NCBI RefSeq assembly: GCF_014640815.1
Contig: NZ_BMHM01000003.1
Span: 310,001-374,000, forward strand
DNA from: Vreelandella lutescens
GTDB lineage: Bacteria > Pseudomonadota > Gammaproteobacteria > Pseudomonadales > Halomonadaceae
Length of the DNA stretch: 64,000 nucleotides
Direction of reading: 5' to 3'
The translations under genes and the position numbers were made by a program. Below, one piece after another: positions 39,863 to 49,080 of this stretch. A model generated the notes under the pieces. That model saw nothing but the letters and a program-made list of their open reading frames with translations. It searched no databases and was not told the DNA's origin. The first letter of the stretch is position 1; every line of letters begins with the position of its first letter.

Positions 39863-39887
39863 AAAAAACCCCGGCGCAAGGCCGGGG
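39863..39887 (-). terminator. Rho-independent terminator of the second catecholate receptor gene
   Basis: On the minus strand CCCCGGC, loop CTTGC, GCCGGGG is followed by TTTTTT. It is 42 bases beyond the receptor stop. Confidence 0.93.
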
Positions 39888-39928
39888 CAGCAAGTCAGCA
39901 TTGAAACAGTCAGCAGAAACCTTACACG

Positions 39929-42118
39929 TTAGAAATCGTAAGTGGCGGAGAGCCAGAAGCTGCGGCCATCCAGCGCCACGCCGTCGGTGGAACGGCCGGT
40001 TTGAGTAAAACGGTAGGCCAGCAGCGTGTCGCCGTTGTGTACGAAGGTATCCGCACCGGTGAAGTCTTTATCAAACAGGTTGTAGATGGTGCCGGTCAGG
40101 CGCACGTTGTCGCTGAAGCGGTAGGAGCTACGTAGGTTGAACAGCTCGTAACCATCCAGCTTGTTGCCCAACTGCTCGACGAGTGAGGCGGATTCTCCGC
40201 TGATATCACCGACAAAACGCTCGCGGGAAGAGTAGTACTCACCTTCCAGCGTGGTGCTCCAGCGGTCGTTGATCGCCCAGGTGAGGTCGGCAGTCAGCTT
40301 GTGATCAGGCGTATTGGTGAGGACTTGGCCTTCATTAGCGCCCGAGGTGATTTCGGAATCGGTGAAGGTATACCCACCGCTAACACGCCACGCCGGGGCG
40401 AGCTGGTAGCTGGCATTTAGCTCGACGCCGCGGGTTTCCGCTTCATCAATATTGGTCAGCTGGCCAAAGCTCTCCTGCTGGGTAAAGTTGCCAACGCTCA
40501 GGCAGTTCGCTAGCCCGGCGTTCGGCGTATTGCCGTTGCTGTCGACGAATTGGCAGTTAGGAATATCGGCCGCATCGGCGATACGGTCGGTGAACCGGTT
40601 GTAGAACACCGTGGCACCCGCCGAGAAACCGCTTTGGTTATCGTAGATAGCGCCAATTTCATAGTTGGTGCTCTTCTCGGGCTCTAGCGTTGGCGAGCCA
40701 AGTGTCACGCTACGTCCCTGGGCAGTGAAACCCGTCACGCCATCATGGAGATCGTTGAGTGACGGTGTCTTATAACCACGGCTCACGCCCCCTTTCAATG
40801 TCCAATTAGGCGTAGTGTTCCATACCAAATAGCTGCGTGGGCTAAAGTGACCTCCGAAAGCATCATGGTGCTCATAGCGGCCACCCAGCGTCAGCGCTAG
40901 ATCGTCGCGCAGTAACCACTCATCTTCGGCAAACAGCGCCCAGCTGGTTTGTTCAAAAGGTTGGTTACCTGCAGCGCCATCTTCTAATTTAGCATCGATA
41001 TATTGGCCGCCGACGGTGGCGATATGGTCGCCGATGGGGGCAACGAACTTGGTATCGACGATAATGTCGCGGTTTTCTAACAGCCGATCTTCACCGCCTT
41101 GTGCCTCGTAACCATATTCAGGCGCACTGCCCGCCGGCAGCGTGCGGCCAAGGGTTTCGGTGACGTTGCGCGTTACGCTGCTTTCCCAGGTGCCCGCGCT
41201 GTAGTGGCCGGTGTGGCCAATCGCAATTTGGTCGCGATTGAAGCGCTGTTCATCGTCATAGCCAAAGATACGCGCAGGAGTGTCTAGATTGCCTAGACGA
41301 CCATCGCTGTTGTCATAGGTCTGGCGTGCACGTTCGGCGTCTAGCCAGAACTCATTGTTTTCGTCTGGCGTTACATTTAAGCGCCCGCCGATGGAGTAAA
41401 TGCGCGCCTCTGAAGGGCGCGGGTCGCGGCCTGTGCTGTTTTCGATCATCCGCTCGGAGCTATCGCGGTCAAACAGGCGGCCACGTACCTGTAGGCCAAC
41501 GGTGTCTTCCACCAGCGGCCCGGCGCTGTAAAGGTTAATCGCCGAACTGTTGCCCGCATCGCGATCTTCCTGAAAGGTATTTTCAACGCTCACCGAGCCT
41601 GCCCAGTCTTCGCCAATGCGGCGAGTAATGATGTTGATGACCCCGCCCATGGCGTCAGAGCCATACAGCGTCGACATCGGGCCACGAATCACTTCAATAC
41701 GTTCAATGGCAGAGAGCGGCGGCATAAAGCTGGTAGACGTTTCGCCAAAGCCATTCGGCGTGACGCTACCGGAGGTGTTCTGGCGACGGCCATCAATCAA
41801 AATCAGCGTGTAGTCGCTGGGCATGCCACGGATAGAGATGTTCAAACCACCGGTTTTGCCCGTGCCTGCACGCACATCGACGCCCGGAACATCGGCAATC
41901 GCTTCGGCGATGTTGGAGAACTGTTTTTGCTCCAGCTCTTCACGGGTGACCACGGCAATACTCGCAGGGGCATTGTTCAGCGTTTGCTCATAACCGGCAG
42001 CGGTAACCACCATATTGTTAAGCTGGGTGCTGTTCTGGGTGGCCTCCTGGGCATGAACAGTCGCAGTAACGCTGAGCGCGATGGCACTGGCGAGGGCGGT
42101 GCGAGTAAAGCGTGGCAT
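39929..42118 (-). CDS. TonB-dependent catecholate siderophore receptor (FepA/IrgA-like)
   Basis: Outer-membrane receptor of 729 residues. The signal peptide is cleaved after about residue 23 (VHA/QE), with TonB box NMVVTAAG. Plug motifs are AIADVPGVDVRAGTG, ISIRGMPSDYTLILIDGRRQ and IERIEVIRGPMSTLYGSDAMGGVINIITRR. The barrel closes with SFWLSATYDF. The frame extends to 42274, but GGGGA before the ATG at 42118 and the signal peptide fix the start. It is closely related in plug sequence to the receptor at 33444. A good Fur-like box lies 33-47 bases upstream, and it is divergent from the binding protein of a siderophore ABC importer, its likely partner. Confidence 0.94.
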   Translation of the reverse strand: MPRFTRTALASAIALSVTATVHAQEATQNSTQLNNMVVTAAGYEQTLNNAPASIAVVTREELEQKQFSNIAEAIADVPGVDVRAGTGKTGGLNISIRGMPSDYTLILIDGRRQNTSGSVTPNGFGETSTSFMPPLSAIERIEVIRGPMSTLYGSDAMGGVINIITRRIGEDWAGSVSVENTFQEDRDAGNSSAINLYSAGPLVEDTVGLQVRGRLFDRDSSERMIENSTGRDPRPSEARIYSIGGRLNVTPDENNEFWLDAERARQTYDNSDGRLGNLDTPARIFGYDDEQRFNRDQIAIGHTGHYSAGTWESSVTRNVTETLGRTLPAGSAPEYGYEAQGGEDRLLENRDIIVDTKFVAPIGDHIATVGGQYIDAKLEDGAAGNQPFEQTSWALFAEDEWLLRDDLALTLGGRYEHHDAFGGHFSPRSYLVWNTTPNWTLKGGVSRGYKTPSLNDLHDGVTGFTAQGRSVTLGSPTLEPEKSTNYEIGAIYDNQSGFSAGATVFYNRFTDRIADAADIPNCQFVDSNGNTPNAGLANCLSVGNFTQQESFGQLTNIDEAETRGVELNASYQLAPAWRVSGGYTFTDSEITSGANEGQVLTNTPDHKLTADLTWAINDRWSTTLEGEYYSSRERFVGDISGESASLVEQLGNKLDGYELFNLRSSYRFSDNVRLTGTIYNLFDKDFTGADTFVHNGDTLLAYRFTQTGRSTDGVALDGRSFWLSATYDF

Positions 42119-42150
42119 GGCGATCCCCTGATATGAGTATTGTTTACCAA

Positions 42151-42165
42151 TGAAACTGATTATCA
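42151..42165. promoter_or_regulatory. Fur-like box upstream of the FepA-like receptor
   Basis: TGAAACTGATTATCA (minus strand TGATAATCAGTTTCA) matches 12 of 14 defined positions of the 7-1-7 Fur consensus, 33 bases from the receptor start. Confidence 0.65.
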
Positions 42166-42361
42166 AATGAGTTGCGGATTCTAAGAAGAAAAGTTCCCAC
42201 TTGCGAGATTGTTTTATCGAACATGGTGTTGCTGTTTTTGGAACGCTGAAAGTCATAGGAGGCAGCTTGTACAAGCAGTTAGGGCGCTAATTATATTGGC
42301 GGCGTTCAAGGTTGCAGTTTTTGCAACATGCTATTCGTTGGAATATGGGTGCAACTGCTTT

Positions 42362-42376
42362 TGAGAATCGTTACTA
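42362..42376. promoter_or_regulatory. Fur-like box upstream of the siderophore binding-protein gene
   Basis: TGAGAATCGTTACTA matches 10 of 14 defined positions of the 7-1-7 Fur consensus and is 31 bases before the ATG of the importer operon. Confidence 0.5.
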
Positions 42377-42407
42377 TTACTGCGGCGATTAATCAGGAGA
42401 GGCTCAT

Positions 42408-43343
42408 ATGCGACACACGTTACTACAGCGCGGTTTACTGGGGATGCTGATAAGCGGCTTATTGGTGGGCACCGCCCAGGCGCGCACGCTGGAGACGGCT
42501 TACGGCGACGTTGAGGTTGTTGACCACCCGGAGCGTGTAGTGACGCTGTATGAAGGCGCGTTGGATGCAGCGCTGGCGGCAGGCGTGACCCCGGTAGGGG
42601 CGGTGACCACCCGTGGCGGCGACAACGTGGCGGAATACGTGACCGACTACCTCCATGCGAACGAGCTCGAACACCCTGAGATTGTAGGCGTTGTGCGAGA
42701 AATTAATATTGAGGCAGTGCTGGCCCAGCAGCCGGACCTGATTTTAGCCGCAGCACAGCTGCCGGAGGAGCAGTATCAGCTGCTATCGCAAATTGCGCCT
42801 ACCGTGGTTCCCCACACTCAACCGCTGGCGGCAGATAACTGGGAAGCCGAAGCGCGTCTGTTCGGCCAGGCCCTGAACCAAGAAGAGGCGATTGAAGAGG
42901 CGATGGCTGCGGTTGACCTGCGTGCCGCTGAACTGGCGGCAGCGATTGCCGCGGCCGATGTCGGTGGCACTGCCTTTTTAGCGCGCTGGATGCCCAGTGG
43001 CCCGATGGTGATGTCGACGCAACTGATCGCCACCGGCTTGTTAGAGAAGGTCGGGCTTGATGTACAAGATGCGGGCCTTATCAAAGCAGACAGCGCTCAC
43101 AGCGACGTATTAAGCCTTGAAAACCTTTCCCAAGTAGACGGCGATTGGCTGTTCTTGGCTACGCTCAATGATGACGGCCAAGCAGCCCTGGAGAGCGCCA
43201 AACAGAGCGCCGCCTTCAACCGCTTGAACGTGGTACAGAGTGAGCGGGTGGTGCCGGTAAACGGACAGCTCTGGAGCAGTGCCAACGGCCCGTTGGCGGC
43301 TCAGGCGATTCTGGATGACATCGAGAATGCGTTATTGCCGTGA
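42408..43343 (+). CDS. Periplasmic iron-siderophore binding protein (FecB/FepB-like)
   Basis: Substrate-binding protein of a siderophore ABC importer, 311 residues. The signal peptide is cleaved after about residue 25 (AQA/RT) with no lipobox, so it should be soluble in the periplasm. The class III (FecB/FepB) fold shows HPERVVTLYEGALDAALAAGV near the N-terminus and INIEAVLAQQPDLILAA, with the long Ala/Glu-rich connecting helix in the middle. GGAGAGG precedes the ATG. Its stop overlaps the next gene by one base (TGATG), and the order is binding protein, permease, permease, ATPase. Confidence 0.93.
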   Translation: MRHTLLQRGLLGMLISGLLVGTAQARTLETAYGDVEVVDHPERVVTLYEGALDAALAAGVTPVGAVTTRGGDNVAEYVTDYLHANELEHPEIVGVVREINIEAVLAQQPDLILAAAQLPEEQYQLLSQIAPTVVPHTQPLAADNWEAEARLFGQALNQEEAIEEAMAAVDLRAAELAAAIAAADVGGTAFLARWMPSGPMVMSTQLIATGLLEKVGLDVQDAGLIKADSAHSDVLSLENLSQVDGDWLFLATLNDDGQAALESAKQSAAFNRLNVVQSERVVPVNGQLWSSANGPLAAQAILDDIENALLP

Positions 43344-44368
43344 TGCTACTTACCAAGGCAGGGAGTAGCGCCAGGTGGCGCTGTTCATCCCGACACTGGA
43401 TGCTGATTCTGCTCACCGCCCTTGTGGCGGTGAGCGTCGTTAGTTTGTTGATAGGCGCAGGCAGCGTAGGCCCCCGCCAAGTGTTAGGGCTGATAAGCGG
43501 TAGTGATCACGCGGAAGCGCGTTTTATCGTCTGGGAGCTGCGCGCGCCCCGCACGCTCATTGGCATTGCCGTTGGCGTGGCGCTGGGCGTGGCGGGGGCG
43601 CTGCTACAGGCCGTTTCCCGCAACCCGCTGGCCGAGCCGGGCTTGTTGGGCGTGAGCGCAGGCGCTGCGTTTGCCGTTTCCCTGGCGCTGGTGTTAGGGG
43701 CCAGCGCGGCCACGTTGCGCATTCCCGTAGCCCAGTTAGGGGCGCTCATCGGCTGTGTGTGCGTGCTCAGCGTGGCTCGGCTGCGCGGTGTGGGGAATGA
43801 CCCGGTGCGCTTAGTGTTAGCGGGGGCCGCGTTTTCGGGGCTGCTCGGTTCACTCAGCGCTCTGATGCTGCTTTACGACCAGCGTGCCGCCGATGAGATT
43901 CGCTTTTGGGTGGTAGGCAGCTTGGCCGGTAGGCGGTTAGACGATTTGTGGGCCGTGCTGCCCAGCCTGTTGGTAGCAGGGGCGGGCGTTGTATTGATTG
44001 CCCGGCCGCTGGCCGCGCTGGCGCTGGGGGAGCGGGCCGCGAGCGGTTTAGGGCACCGTCCTGGGCTGATTCGCTGGTTGGCCGTTGGCTGTGTGGCGCT
44101 ATTAGTCGGTGCGGCCACCGCTATTGCGGGGCCGATTGCGTTTGTGGGGCTGGTGGTGCCGTTTGTGGCCAGGGCTATCGCCGGGCCGGATATTCGCCGC
44201 ACGCTCTGGTTCTGCCTGCCCGTCGGCCCGCTGATCGTACTCACCGCCGATATTATCTCCCGTGTCGTCGTCGCCCCTTCCGAGCTGCCCTTGGGCGTAC
44301 TCACCGCGCTATGCGGTGCGCCGGTGCTGATTGCGGTGGTGCGGGCCAAGCGCCTGCCCATGCTCTAA
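43343..44368 (+). CDS. FecCD-family siderophore ABC permease (first subunit)
   Basis: Inner-membrane permease of about 341 residues and roughly ten helices. Family motifs are WELRAPRTLIGIAVGVALGVAGALLQAVSRNPLAEPGLLGVSAGA and, near the C-terminus, AGPIAFVGLVVPFVARAIAGPDIR, which includes the loop contacting the ATPase. Start is either GTG at 43340 or ATG at 43343, both overlapping the stop of the binding-protein gene. It pairs with the second permease at 44395. Confidence 0.94.
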   Translation: MLLTKAGSSARWRCSSRHWMLILLTALVAVSVVSLLIGAGSVGPRQVLGLISGSDHAEARFIVWELRAPRTLIGIAVGVALGVAGALLQAVSRNPLAEPGLLGVSAGAAFAVSLALVLGASAATLRIPVAQLGALIGCVCVLSVARLRGVGNDPVRLVLAGAAFSGLLGSLSALMLLYDQRAADEIRFWVVGSLAGRRLDDLWAVLPSLLVAGAGVVLIARPLAALALGERAASGLGHRPGLIRWLAVGCVALLVGAATAIAGPIAFVGLVVPFVARAIAGPDIRRTLWFCLPVGPLIVLTADIISRVVVAPSELPLGVLTALCGAPVLIAVVRAKRLPML

Positions 44369-44394
44369 CGCACTCTCTTTGGTTATCTGATGCT

Positions 44395-45525
44395 ATGAAA
44401 AACACGGCAAAACAGTCGCTCAGCGGGGTGGCACTGCCCCACACATCCACCGCTTATCATGAAGAGGCGAGTGCCCAAGCGGTCGCGGCTCCGCAGGGCT
44501 ACTGGCGCGCCGCGCTGCCTCGTTATGGGGTGAGCGTGCTGCTGGAAAAGCGCGCTTTGGTAGTAAATATAGGGTTGAGCGCCGCGCTGCTGGCAGCCTG
44601 CGTGCTCTATTTAAGCCTGGGCAGCGTGACGCTTTCCCCGAATGCGGTGGTGGCTTCCTTAGTGGGGCGGGGCGATAGCATGACGACGTTTATGGTGCAG
44701 CAGCTGCGCCTGCCGCGCCTGATCGCCGCCTGTTTTACCGGGGCTGCGTTTGCGCTGGCTGGGGTATTAATGCAAACCCTAGCCCGTAACCGCTTGGCGA
44801 CCCCGGGCATTATCGGCATTGATAACGGTGCCACCGCCTTTGCGGTGGCCTCGATTGTTGGGTTAGGCGTAGGGATTGCCCCGCCTGCCATGGCGCTGGC
44901 GGGGGCGACCACCGCCGCGGTACTCACTTTTGGCTTGGCCTCAGGCAGCGGCACCCAGGGCTATCGCTTTATTGTGGCGGGCATTGGCGTGGGCGCGGTT
45001 TTTGGCGCGGTTACACAGCTGATGTTGGCGCGGGTAGCGATTGATACCGCCAACGCTGCCTACCCCTGGACCGTTGGTTCCCTCAATGCCCGCCCGGCAA
45101 GCGCGGTACAGCTATTGGGTATTGGCTTAGCGCTTGGGCTGGTGGCCGCGCTGGCGCTGGCCCGCTCGCTCACGCTGCTGCGCTTTAAGGATGCCATCGC
45201 CAGTGGCTTAGGCACCGCTGTGAAAGTGGGGCGGCTGCAGGTGCTGTTACTGTCAGTAGTGCTCACCGCGCTGGCCGTTGCCGTGGCGGGGCCGGTGGGC
45301 TTGGTGGCGCTGATCGGACCTGAAATTGCCCGCTCGCTCTCTAGCGCCCGCCATGTACCCATTTTAGCCGCCACGCTGGCGGGTGCCCTGGTGATGGTGT
45401 TAGCCGATTTAGCGGGCCGCACGCTGTTTGCCCCTATCGAGATTCCCGTGGGGGTTGTTACCGCCGTAGTGGGTGGCCCCTGGCTACTCTGGATATTAAT
45501 GCGCCCGCAACGGAGCCGCCCATGA
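44395..45525 (+). CDS. FecCD-family siderophore ABC permease (second subunit)
   Basis: Second membrane subunit, 376 residues. The frame is open far upstream inside the preceding gene; the ATG at 44395, 26 bases after the first permease stop, gives a sensible N-terminus, with about 55 extra soluble residues before the first helix and no strong ribosome site. Motifs are QQLRLPRLIAACFTGAAFALAGVLMQTLARNRLATPGIIGIDNGA and AGPVGLVALIGPEIARSL, where AFVGLxxPH is usual. It overlaps the ATPase gene by four bases (ATGA). Confidence 0.93.
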   Translation: MKNTAKQSLSGVALPHTSTAYHEEASAQAVAAPQGYWRAALPRYGVSVLLEKRALVVNIGLSAALLAACVLYLSLGSVTLSPNAVVASLVGRGDSMTTFMVQQLRLPRLIAACFTGAAFALAGVLMQTLARNRLATPGIIGIDNGATAFAVASIVGLGVGIAPPAMALAGATTAAVLTFGLASGSGTQGYRFIVAGIGVGAVFGAVTQLMLARVAIDTANAAYPWTVGSLNARPASAVQLLGIGLALGLVAALALARSLTLLRFKDAIASGLGTAVKVGRLQVLLLSVVLTALAVAVAGPVGLVALIGPEIARSLSSARHVPILAATLAGALVMVLADLAGRTLFAPIEIPVGVVTAVVGGPWLLWILMRPQRSRP

Positions 45526-46322
45526 CCTCATTACCCACGCTTTCCACCGATGCGCTCAGCATGAGCTACGGCCAGCGCCAAGTGATTCACGAACTCGGCG
45601 TTAGCCTGCCCAGCGGGCAAGTAACCGTCATTGTTGGCCCCAACGGCTGCGGTAAATCCACGCTGCTCTCTGGGCTGGCCCGCTTGCATAAACCCGACAG
45701 CGGTGCCGTGCTGCTCAACGGCCACGACATCGCCCAGATGCCCGCCCGCCAACTTGCCACCAAGCTGGCGCTACTGCCGCAAGAAGCGGTCGCTCCGGAA
45801 GGGCTGACCGTCACCGAACTGATTCGCTTTGGCCGCCAGCCCCACCAGGGCTGGCTGCGCCAGTGGTCAGCGGAAGATCAGCAGGTGGTGCACTACGCCC
45901 TGGCCGCTGCCGGGCTTGAGGCGCTTGCCGACCGGCCTTTGGAAGCGCTTTCCGGCGGCCAGCGCCAGCGCGCCTGGATCGCCATGACCATCGCTCAGCA
46001 AACGCCGCTTTTACTACTCGACGAGCCCACCTCCGCGTTAGACTTAGGCCATCAAATAGAGGTGTTCGAGCTGGTGCGCGACCTGGCCTACCAGGGCCGC
46101 ACGGTGGTGATGGTGCTGCACGACCTTGCCAGCGCCTGCCGCTACGCCGACCACCTGATTGCCATGCGCGACGGGCAAATTGTTGCCCAGGGTGCGCCAT
46201 CAGAGGTGGTCACGCCTGCGCTGGTGCGGGAGCTGTATCAGGTGGAGTGCACGCTGCTGCTTGACCCCGATACCGGCAGCCCTTTGCTCGCCAACGTGCG
46301 GCGGGCGAGCCAACCCTCGTAA
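45522..46322 (+). CDS. Siderophore ABC transporter ATP-binding protein (FecE/FepC-like)
   Basis: ATPase of 266 residues. Walker A is GPNGCGKST, the Q-loop LLPQEAVAPEG, the signature LSGGQRQRAWIAM, Walker B LLLLDEPTSALD and the H-loop VLHDLASAC. It is the last gene of the binding protein-permease-permease-ATPase operon, joined to the permease by an ATGA overlap. A paralogous ATPase of the same type is at 61452. Confidence 0.95.
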   Translation: MTSLPTLSTDALSMSYGQRQVIHELGVSLPSGQVTVIVGPNGCGKSTLLSGLARLHKPDSGAVLLNGHDIAQMPARQLATKLALLPQEAVAPEGLTVTELIRFGRQPHQGWLRQWSAEDQQVVHYALAAAGLEALADRPLEALSGGQRQRAWIAMTIAQQTPLLLLDEPTSALDLGHQIEVFELVRDLAYQGRTVVMVLHDLASACRYADHLIAMRDGQIVAQGAPSEVVTPALVRELYQVECTLLLDPDTGSPLLANVRRASQPS

Positions 46323-46369
46323 CGTGTTGACGGTTAACCACCCTAGATAACAACGTAAAAGGAATCGAT

Positions 46370-48205
46370 GTGGCTTCTTCCCCGACCCGCGCTGACAAAG
46401 CGTCCGTCAATCAAAGCTTTCACGCCTTAATACGCCTGCTGCGCTACGCCAAAGGCTATCGGCGGCAGATTATCACCGCCACGATTTGCTCGATTATCAA
46501 CAAGCTGTTCGATATCGCACCGGAAATCCTGATTGGCGTGGCGATCGATGTGGTGGTGAACCAGGAAAACAGCTTTGTGGCGCGGCTGGGGTTTGAATCG
46601 CCTCAAGAGCAGATCACCATTTTGGCGGTGCTCACCTTCTTTATTTGGGCGGGGGAGTCGCTGTTTGAGTACCTGTTCCAGATTCTCTGGCGCAACCTAG
46701 CCCAGCGGCTGCAAGCGGATATGCGCCAAGACACTTACGAGCACGCCCAGCGCCTCGACATGGCGTTTTTTGAATCGAAAAGCTCCGGCCAGCTAGTGGC
46801 CACCATGAACGATGACGTCAACCAGCTAGAGCGCTTTCTAGATGGCGGTGCTAACGCGCTGATTCAAGTAGTGGTCACGGTGGTGGCCGTAGGCGCGGTG
46901 TTCTTCGTGCTTTCTCCGCTGATCGCGCTGCTAGCATTCACGCCCATTCCGCTGATCATTTGGGGCGCGTTTTTCTTCCAGCGCAAAGCCGGGCCGCTGT
47001 ACAGCGATGTGCGCGAAAAAGTAGGCGACCTTGCCAGCCGTCTCTCTAACAACCTCAGCGGCATCGCCACGATTAAAAGCTTCACCAGCGAAGCGCAGGA
47101 AGCCGAGCGGCTGCGGGATGCCAGCGAAGCCTATGTAGAAGCCAACCGTCGCGCGATTAAAGTCAGTTCTGCGTTTATTCCGGTCATCCGCATGGCGATT
47201 CTGGCGGGCTTTCTTGCCACCTTTACCGTTGGTGGCATGATGGCGCTGAACGGCAGCCTCAACGTGGGCGCGTATGGCGTGTTGGTGTTCCTGACCCAGC
47301 GCCTGCTGTGGCCACTCACTGGCCTTGCCCAGGTGATTGACCTGTTCGAGCGCGCCATGGCCAGCACCAAACGGATTCTGGATTTACTCGAAGTGCCGAT
47401 TACCGTGAAGGATGACAGCACCACGCCTTTAACTGCCCCGGTAAAAGGCGACGTGCGTTTCGAGGCGGTGAGCTTTCAATATGAGACTAGCCAGGTAGGT
47501 GTGAACGGCGTGGACTTACACGTGCCCGCTGGCAATACGCTGGCGCTGGTGGGGGCCACCGGCTCCGGTAAATCGACGCTGATCAAACTGCTGCTGCGCT
47601 TTTACGACCCCGCCAGTGGCCGTGTGCTGGTAGATGGTCAGCCTATCACCGACGTAAGTATGCACTCACTTCGTCAAGCGATTGGCTTAGTCAGCCAGGA
47701 CGTGTATCTGTTTGAAGGCAGTATTCGCGACAACATCGCCTACGGTCAGCCGGATGCCGAGGATGCCGCGATTATCGACGCCGCCAAAACCGCCGAAGCC
47801 TTGAGTTTTATCGAAACGCTGCCCCAAGGGCTGGATACGCCGGTAGGCGAGCGGGGCGTACGACTTTCCGGTGGCCAACGCCAGCGGCTTTCACTGGCGC
47901 GGGCGCTATTAAAAGACCCGCCGATTCTGGTGCTGGATGAAGCCACCAGCGCGGTGGATAACGAAACCGAAGCCGCCATTCAGCGCTCGCTAAAGCGCAT
48001 CGCCCACGGCCGAACGGTAATTATGATTGCCCACCGGCTCTCCACCATTGTGCACGCCGATGAGATCGTGGTGATCGAGAAAGGCCAAGTGGCCGAGCGC
48101 GGCACCCACGCCAGCCTGCTAGACGCCGACGGCCATTATGCCGCCCAGTGGCGGGTACAAACCGGGGCCGCCCAAGCAGGCGATGTAGAAGCGCTTAGCC
48201 ACTAA
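46370..48205 (+). CDS. ABC exporter (fused permease-ATPase)
   Basis: Half-transporter of 611 residues. The six-helix type I exporter membrane domain is at about 30-330 and the nucleotide-binding domain at about 350-590, with Walker A GATGSGKST, signature LSGGQRQRLSLARALL, Walker B PILVLDEATSAVD and H-loop MIAHRLSTI. It starts at a GTG (46370) with AAGGA six bases upstream; the overlapping ATG is out of frame. It is 47 bases after the siderophore ATPase gene, probably in the same transcript. Exporters of this type in siderophore loci export the free siderophore or assist uptake, but the substrate here is unknown. Confidence 0.93.
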   Translation: MASSPTRADKASVNQSFHALIRLLRYAKGYRRQIITATICSIINKLFDIAPEILIGVAIDVVVNQENSFVARLGFESPQEQITILAVLTFFIWAGESLFEYLFQILWRNLAQRLQADMRQDTYEHAQRLDMAFFESKSSGQLVATMNDDVNQLERFLDGGANALIQVVVTVVAVGAVFFVLSPLIALLAFTPIPLIIWGAFFFQRKAGPLYSDVREKVGDLASRLSNNLSGIATIKSFTSEAQEAERLRDASEAYVEANRRAIKVSSAFIPVIRMAILAGFLATFTVGGMMALNGSLNVGAYGVLVFLTQRLLWPLTGLAQVIDLFERAMASTKRILDLLEVPITVKDDSTTPLTAPVKGDVRFEAVSFQYETSQVGVNGVDLHVPAGNTLALVGATGSGKSTLIKLLLRFYDPASGRVLVDGQPITDVSMHSLRQAIGLVSQDVYLFEGSIRDNIAYGQPDAEDAAIIDAAKTAEALSFIETLPQGLDTPVGERGVRLSGGQRQRLSLARALLKDPPILVLDEATSAVDNETEAAIQRSLKRIAHGRTVIMIAHRLSTIVHADEIVVIEKGQVAERGTHASLLDADGHYAAQWRVQTGAAQAGDVEALSH

Positions 48206-48224
48206 GCGCTCATCAGTGGCTAAG
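48194..48224. terminator. Inverted repeat at the end of the ABC exporter gene
   Basis: CTTAGCCACT and its complement AGTGGCTAAG are separated by 11 bases, overlapping the exporter stop codon and lying between convergent genes. There is no T-run, so termination is only suggested. Confidence 0.4.
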
Positions 48225-48231
48225 CCAAACG

Positions 48232-48828
48232 TTAGCGGTTCACCAGCAGCGCATTTAGCGTGACGGGCACATGCTCATCAATCTGCTGGTAGCCCAACAT
48301 CGACAGCACGGTACGCACCGTGCTGTTGGCCATCAGCGCGTTGCCATCCAGCGCCATGGGTTCGGCGTGGGTCACGCGCACCTCGTTTAACCCTTCGCGG
48401 GTAAAGCGCAGCGCTACCGCTTCTTCTTGGTTAATCAGGTCGGTTTGCACCCGGAAGGTGAGGGTTTCCACCATCGACTCGCCAATATCCAAGCCGTCTA
48501 ACCGCTCCGGCGGCATTTGCGCCACCAGCGTCACCAGCGTGGTATTCGCCAGCAAGCCCACCCATGGCGGCAGCTCCCCAAAGCGATTGAGCAGATCGGT
48601 TTGGCTCAAGCGCAGCGGCAGCCGAAGCGTGCCATCGGCAGCAATATCGCCCTGTAAATTATTCACCTGATGGTGATGGGTTTGCGGGGACTCGCCATCC
48701 AGTTGGGTAATCGACGCCTGCACCTGGGATTGGCCAGGATCAAGCTGCCAATCCGCCTGCACCGGCAGCGCCAACAGCAGCGGAAAAAGAGCCATCAAAG
48801 CTTTCAAAGCGATTCTCCATAGAAGCAT
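48232..48828 (-). CDS. YceI-like periplasmic protein
   Basis: A 198-residue secreted protein. The signal peptide ends at about residue 25 (VQA/DW). The mature start DWQLDPGQSQVQASITQLDGE and the following beta-rich pattern (GDIAADGTLRLPLRLSQTDL, LTFRVQTDLINQE, VPVTLNALLVNR) resemble the YceI lipid-binding lipocalin-like fold, though it is divergent. YceI proteins bind isoprenoid lipids; the ligand here is unknown. GGTGGTGA just before the ATG gives the start. It is convergent with the ABC exporter. Confidence 0.65.
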   Translation of the reverse strand: MLLWRIALKALMALFPLLLALPVQADWQLDPGQSQVQASITQLDGESPQTHHHQVNNLQGDIAADGTLRLPLRLSQTDLLNRFGELPPWVGLLANTTLVTLVAQMPPERLDGLDIGESMVETLTFRVQTDLINQEEAVALRFTREGLNEVRVTHAEPMALDGNALMANSTVRTVLSMLGYQQIDEHVPVTLNALLVNR

Positions 48829-48945
48829 TCACCACCAGACCCCAGCGCCGGTCATTAGTGCCGAAAAAATGCCGATCACGCCGTAAGATAGCGCACCAAG
48901 GGGTAGCCTCGCCCCCCCACATTCGCTATTATATGCACGCTTTTC

Positions 48946-49022
<77 letters not shown>

Positions 49023-49039
49023 TTTCTAGATGCTTTGTC

Positions 49040-49080
49040 AAAGCAGGGGGTTTATAAATCCCTCGGTCTTAGCTCCCGCC
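49040..49080 (+). pseudogene. Degenerate partial copy of the CAT tRNA
   Basis: AAGCAGGGGGTTTATAAATC followed by CCTCGGTCTTAGCTC lines up with the D-stem/anticodon arm/variable region of the tRNA 18 bases upstream (about three of four bases identical over some 32 positions, with one inserted A). The anticodon CAT is lost and no acceptor stem remains. It looks like the remnant of a tandem tRNA duplication or of an integration event at the tRNA 3' side. Confidence 0.6.

Noticed and set aside
42119-42274. Extended N-terminus of the FepA-like receptor
   Set aside because: It would place 52 residues before a standard signal peptide and cover the Fur-like box.
43948-44394. Extended N-terminus of the second FecCD permease inside the first permease gene
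   Set aside because: It is high-GC antisense-like coding in an alternate frame; the ATG at 44395 gives family-like length.
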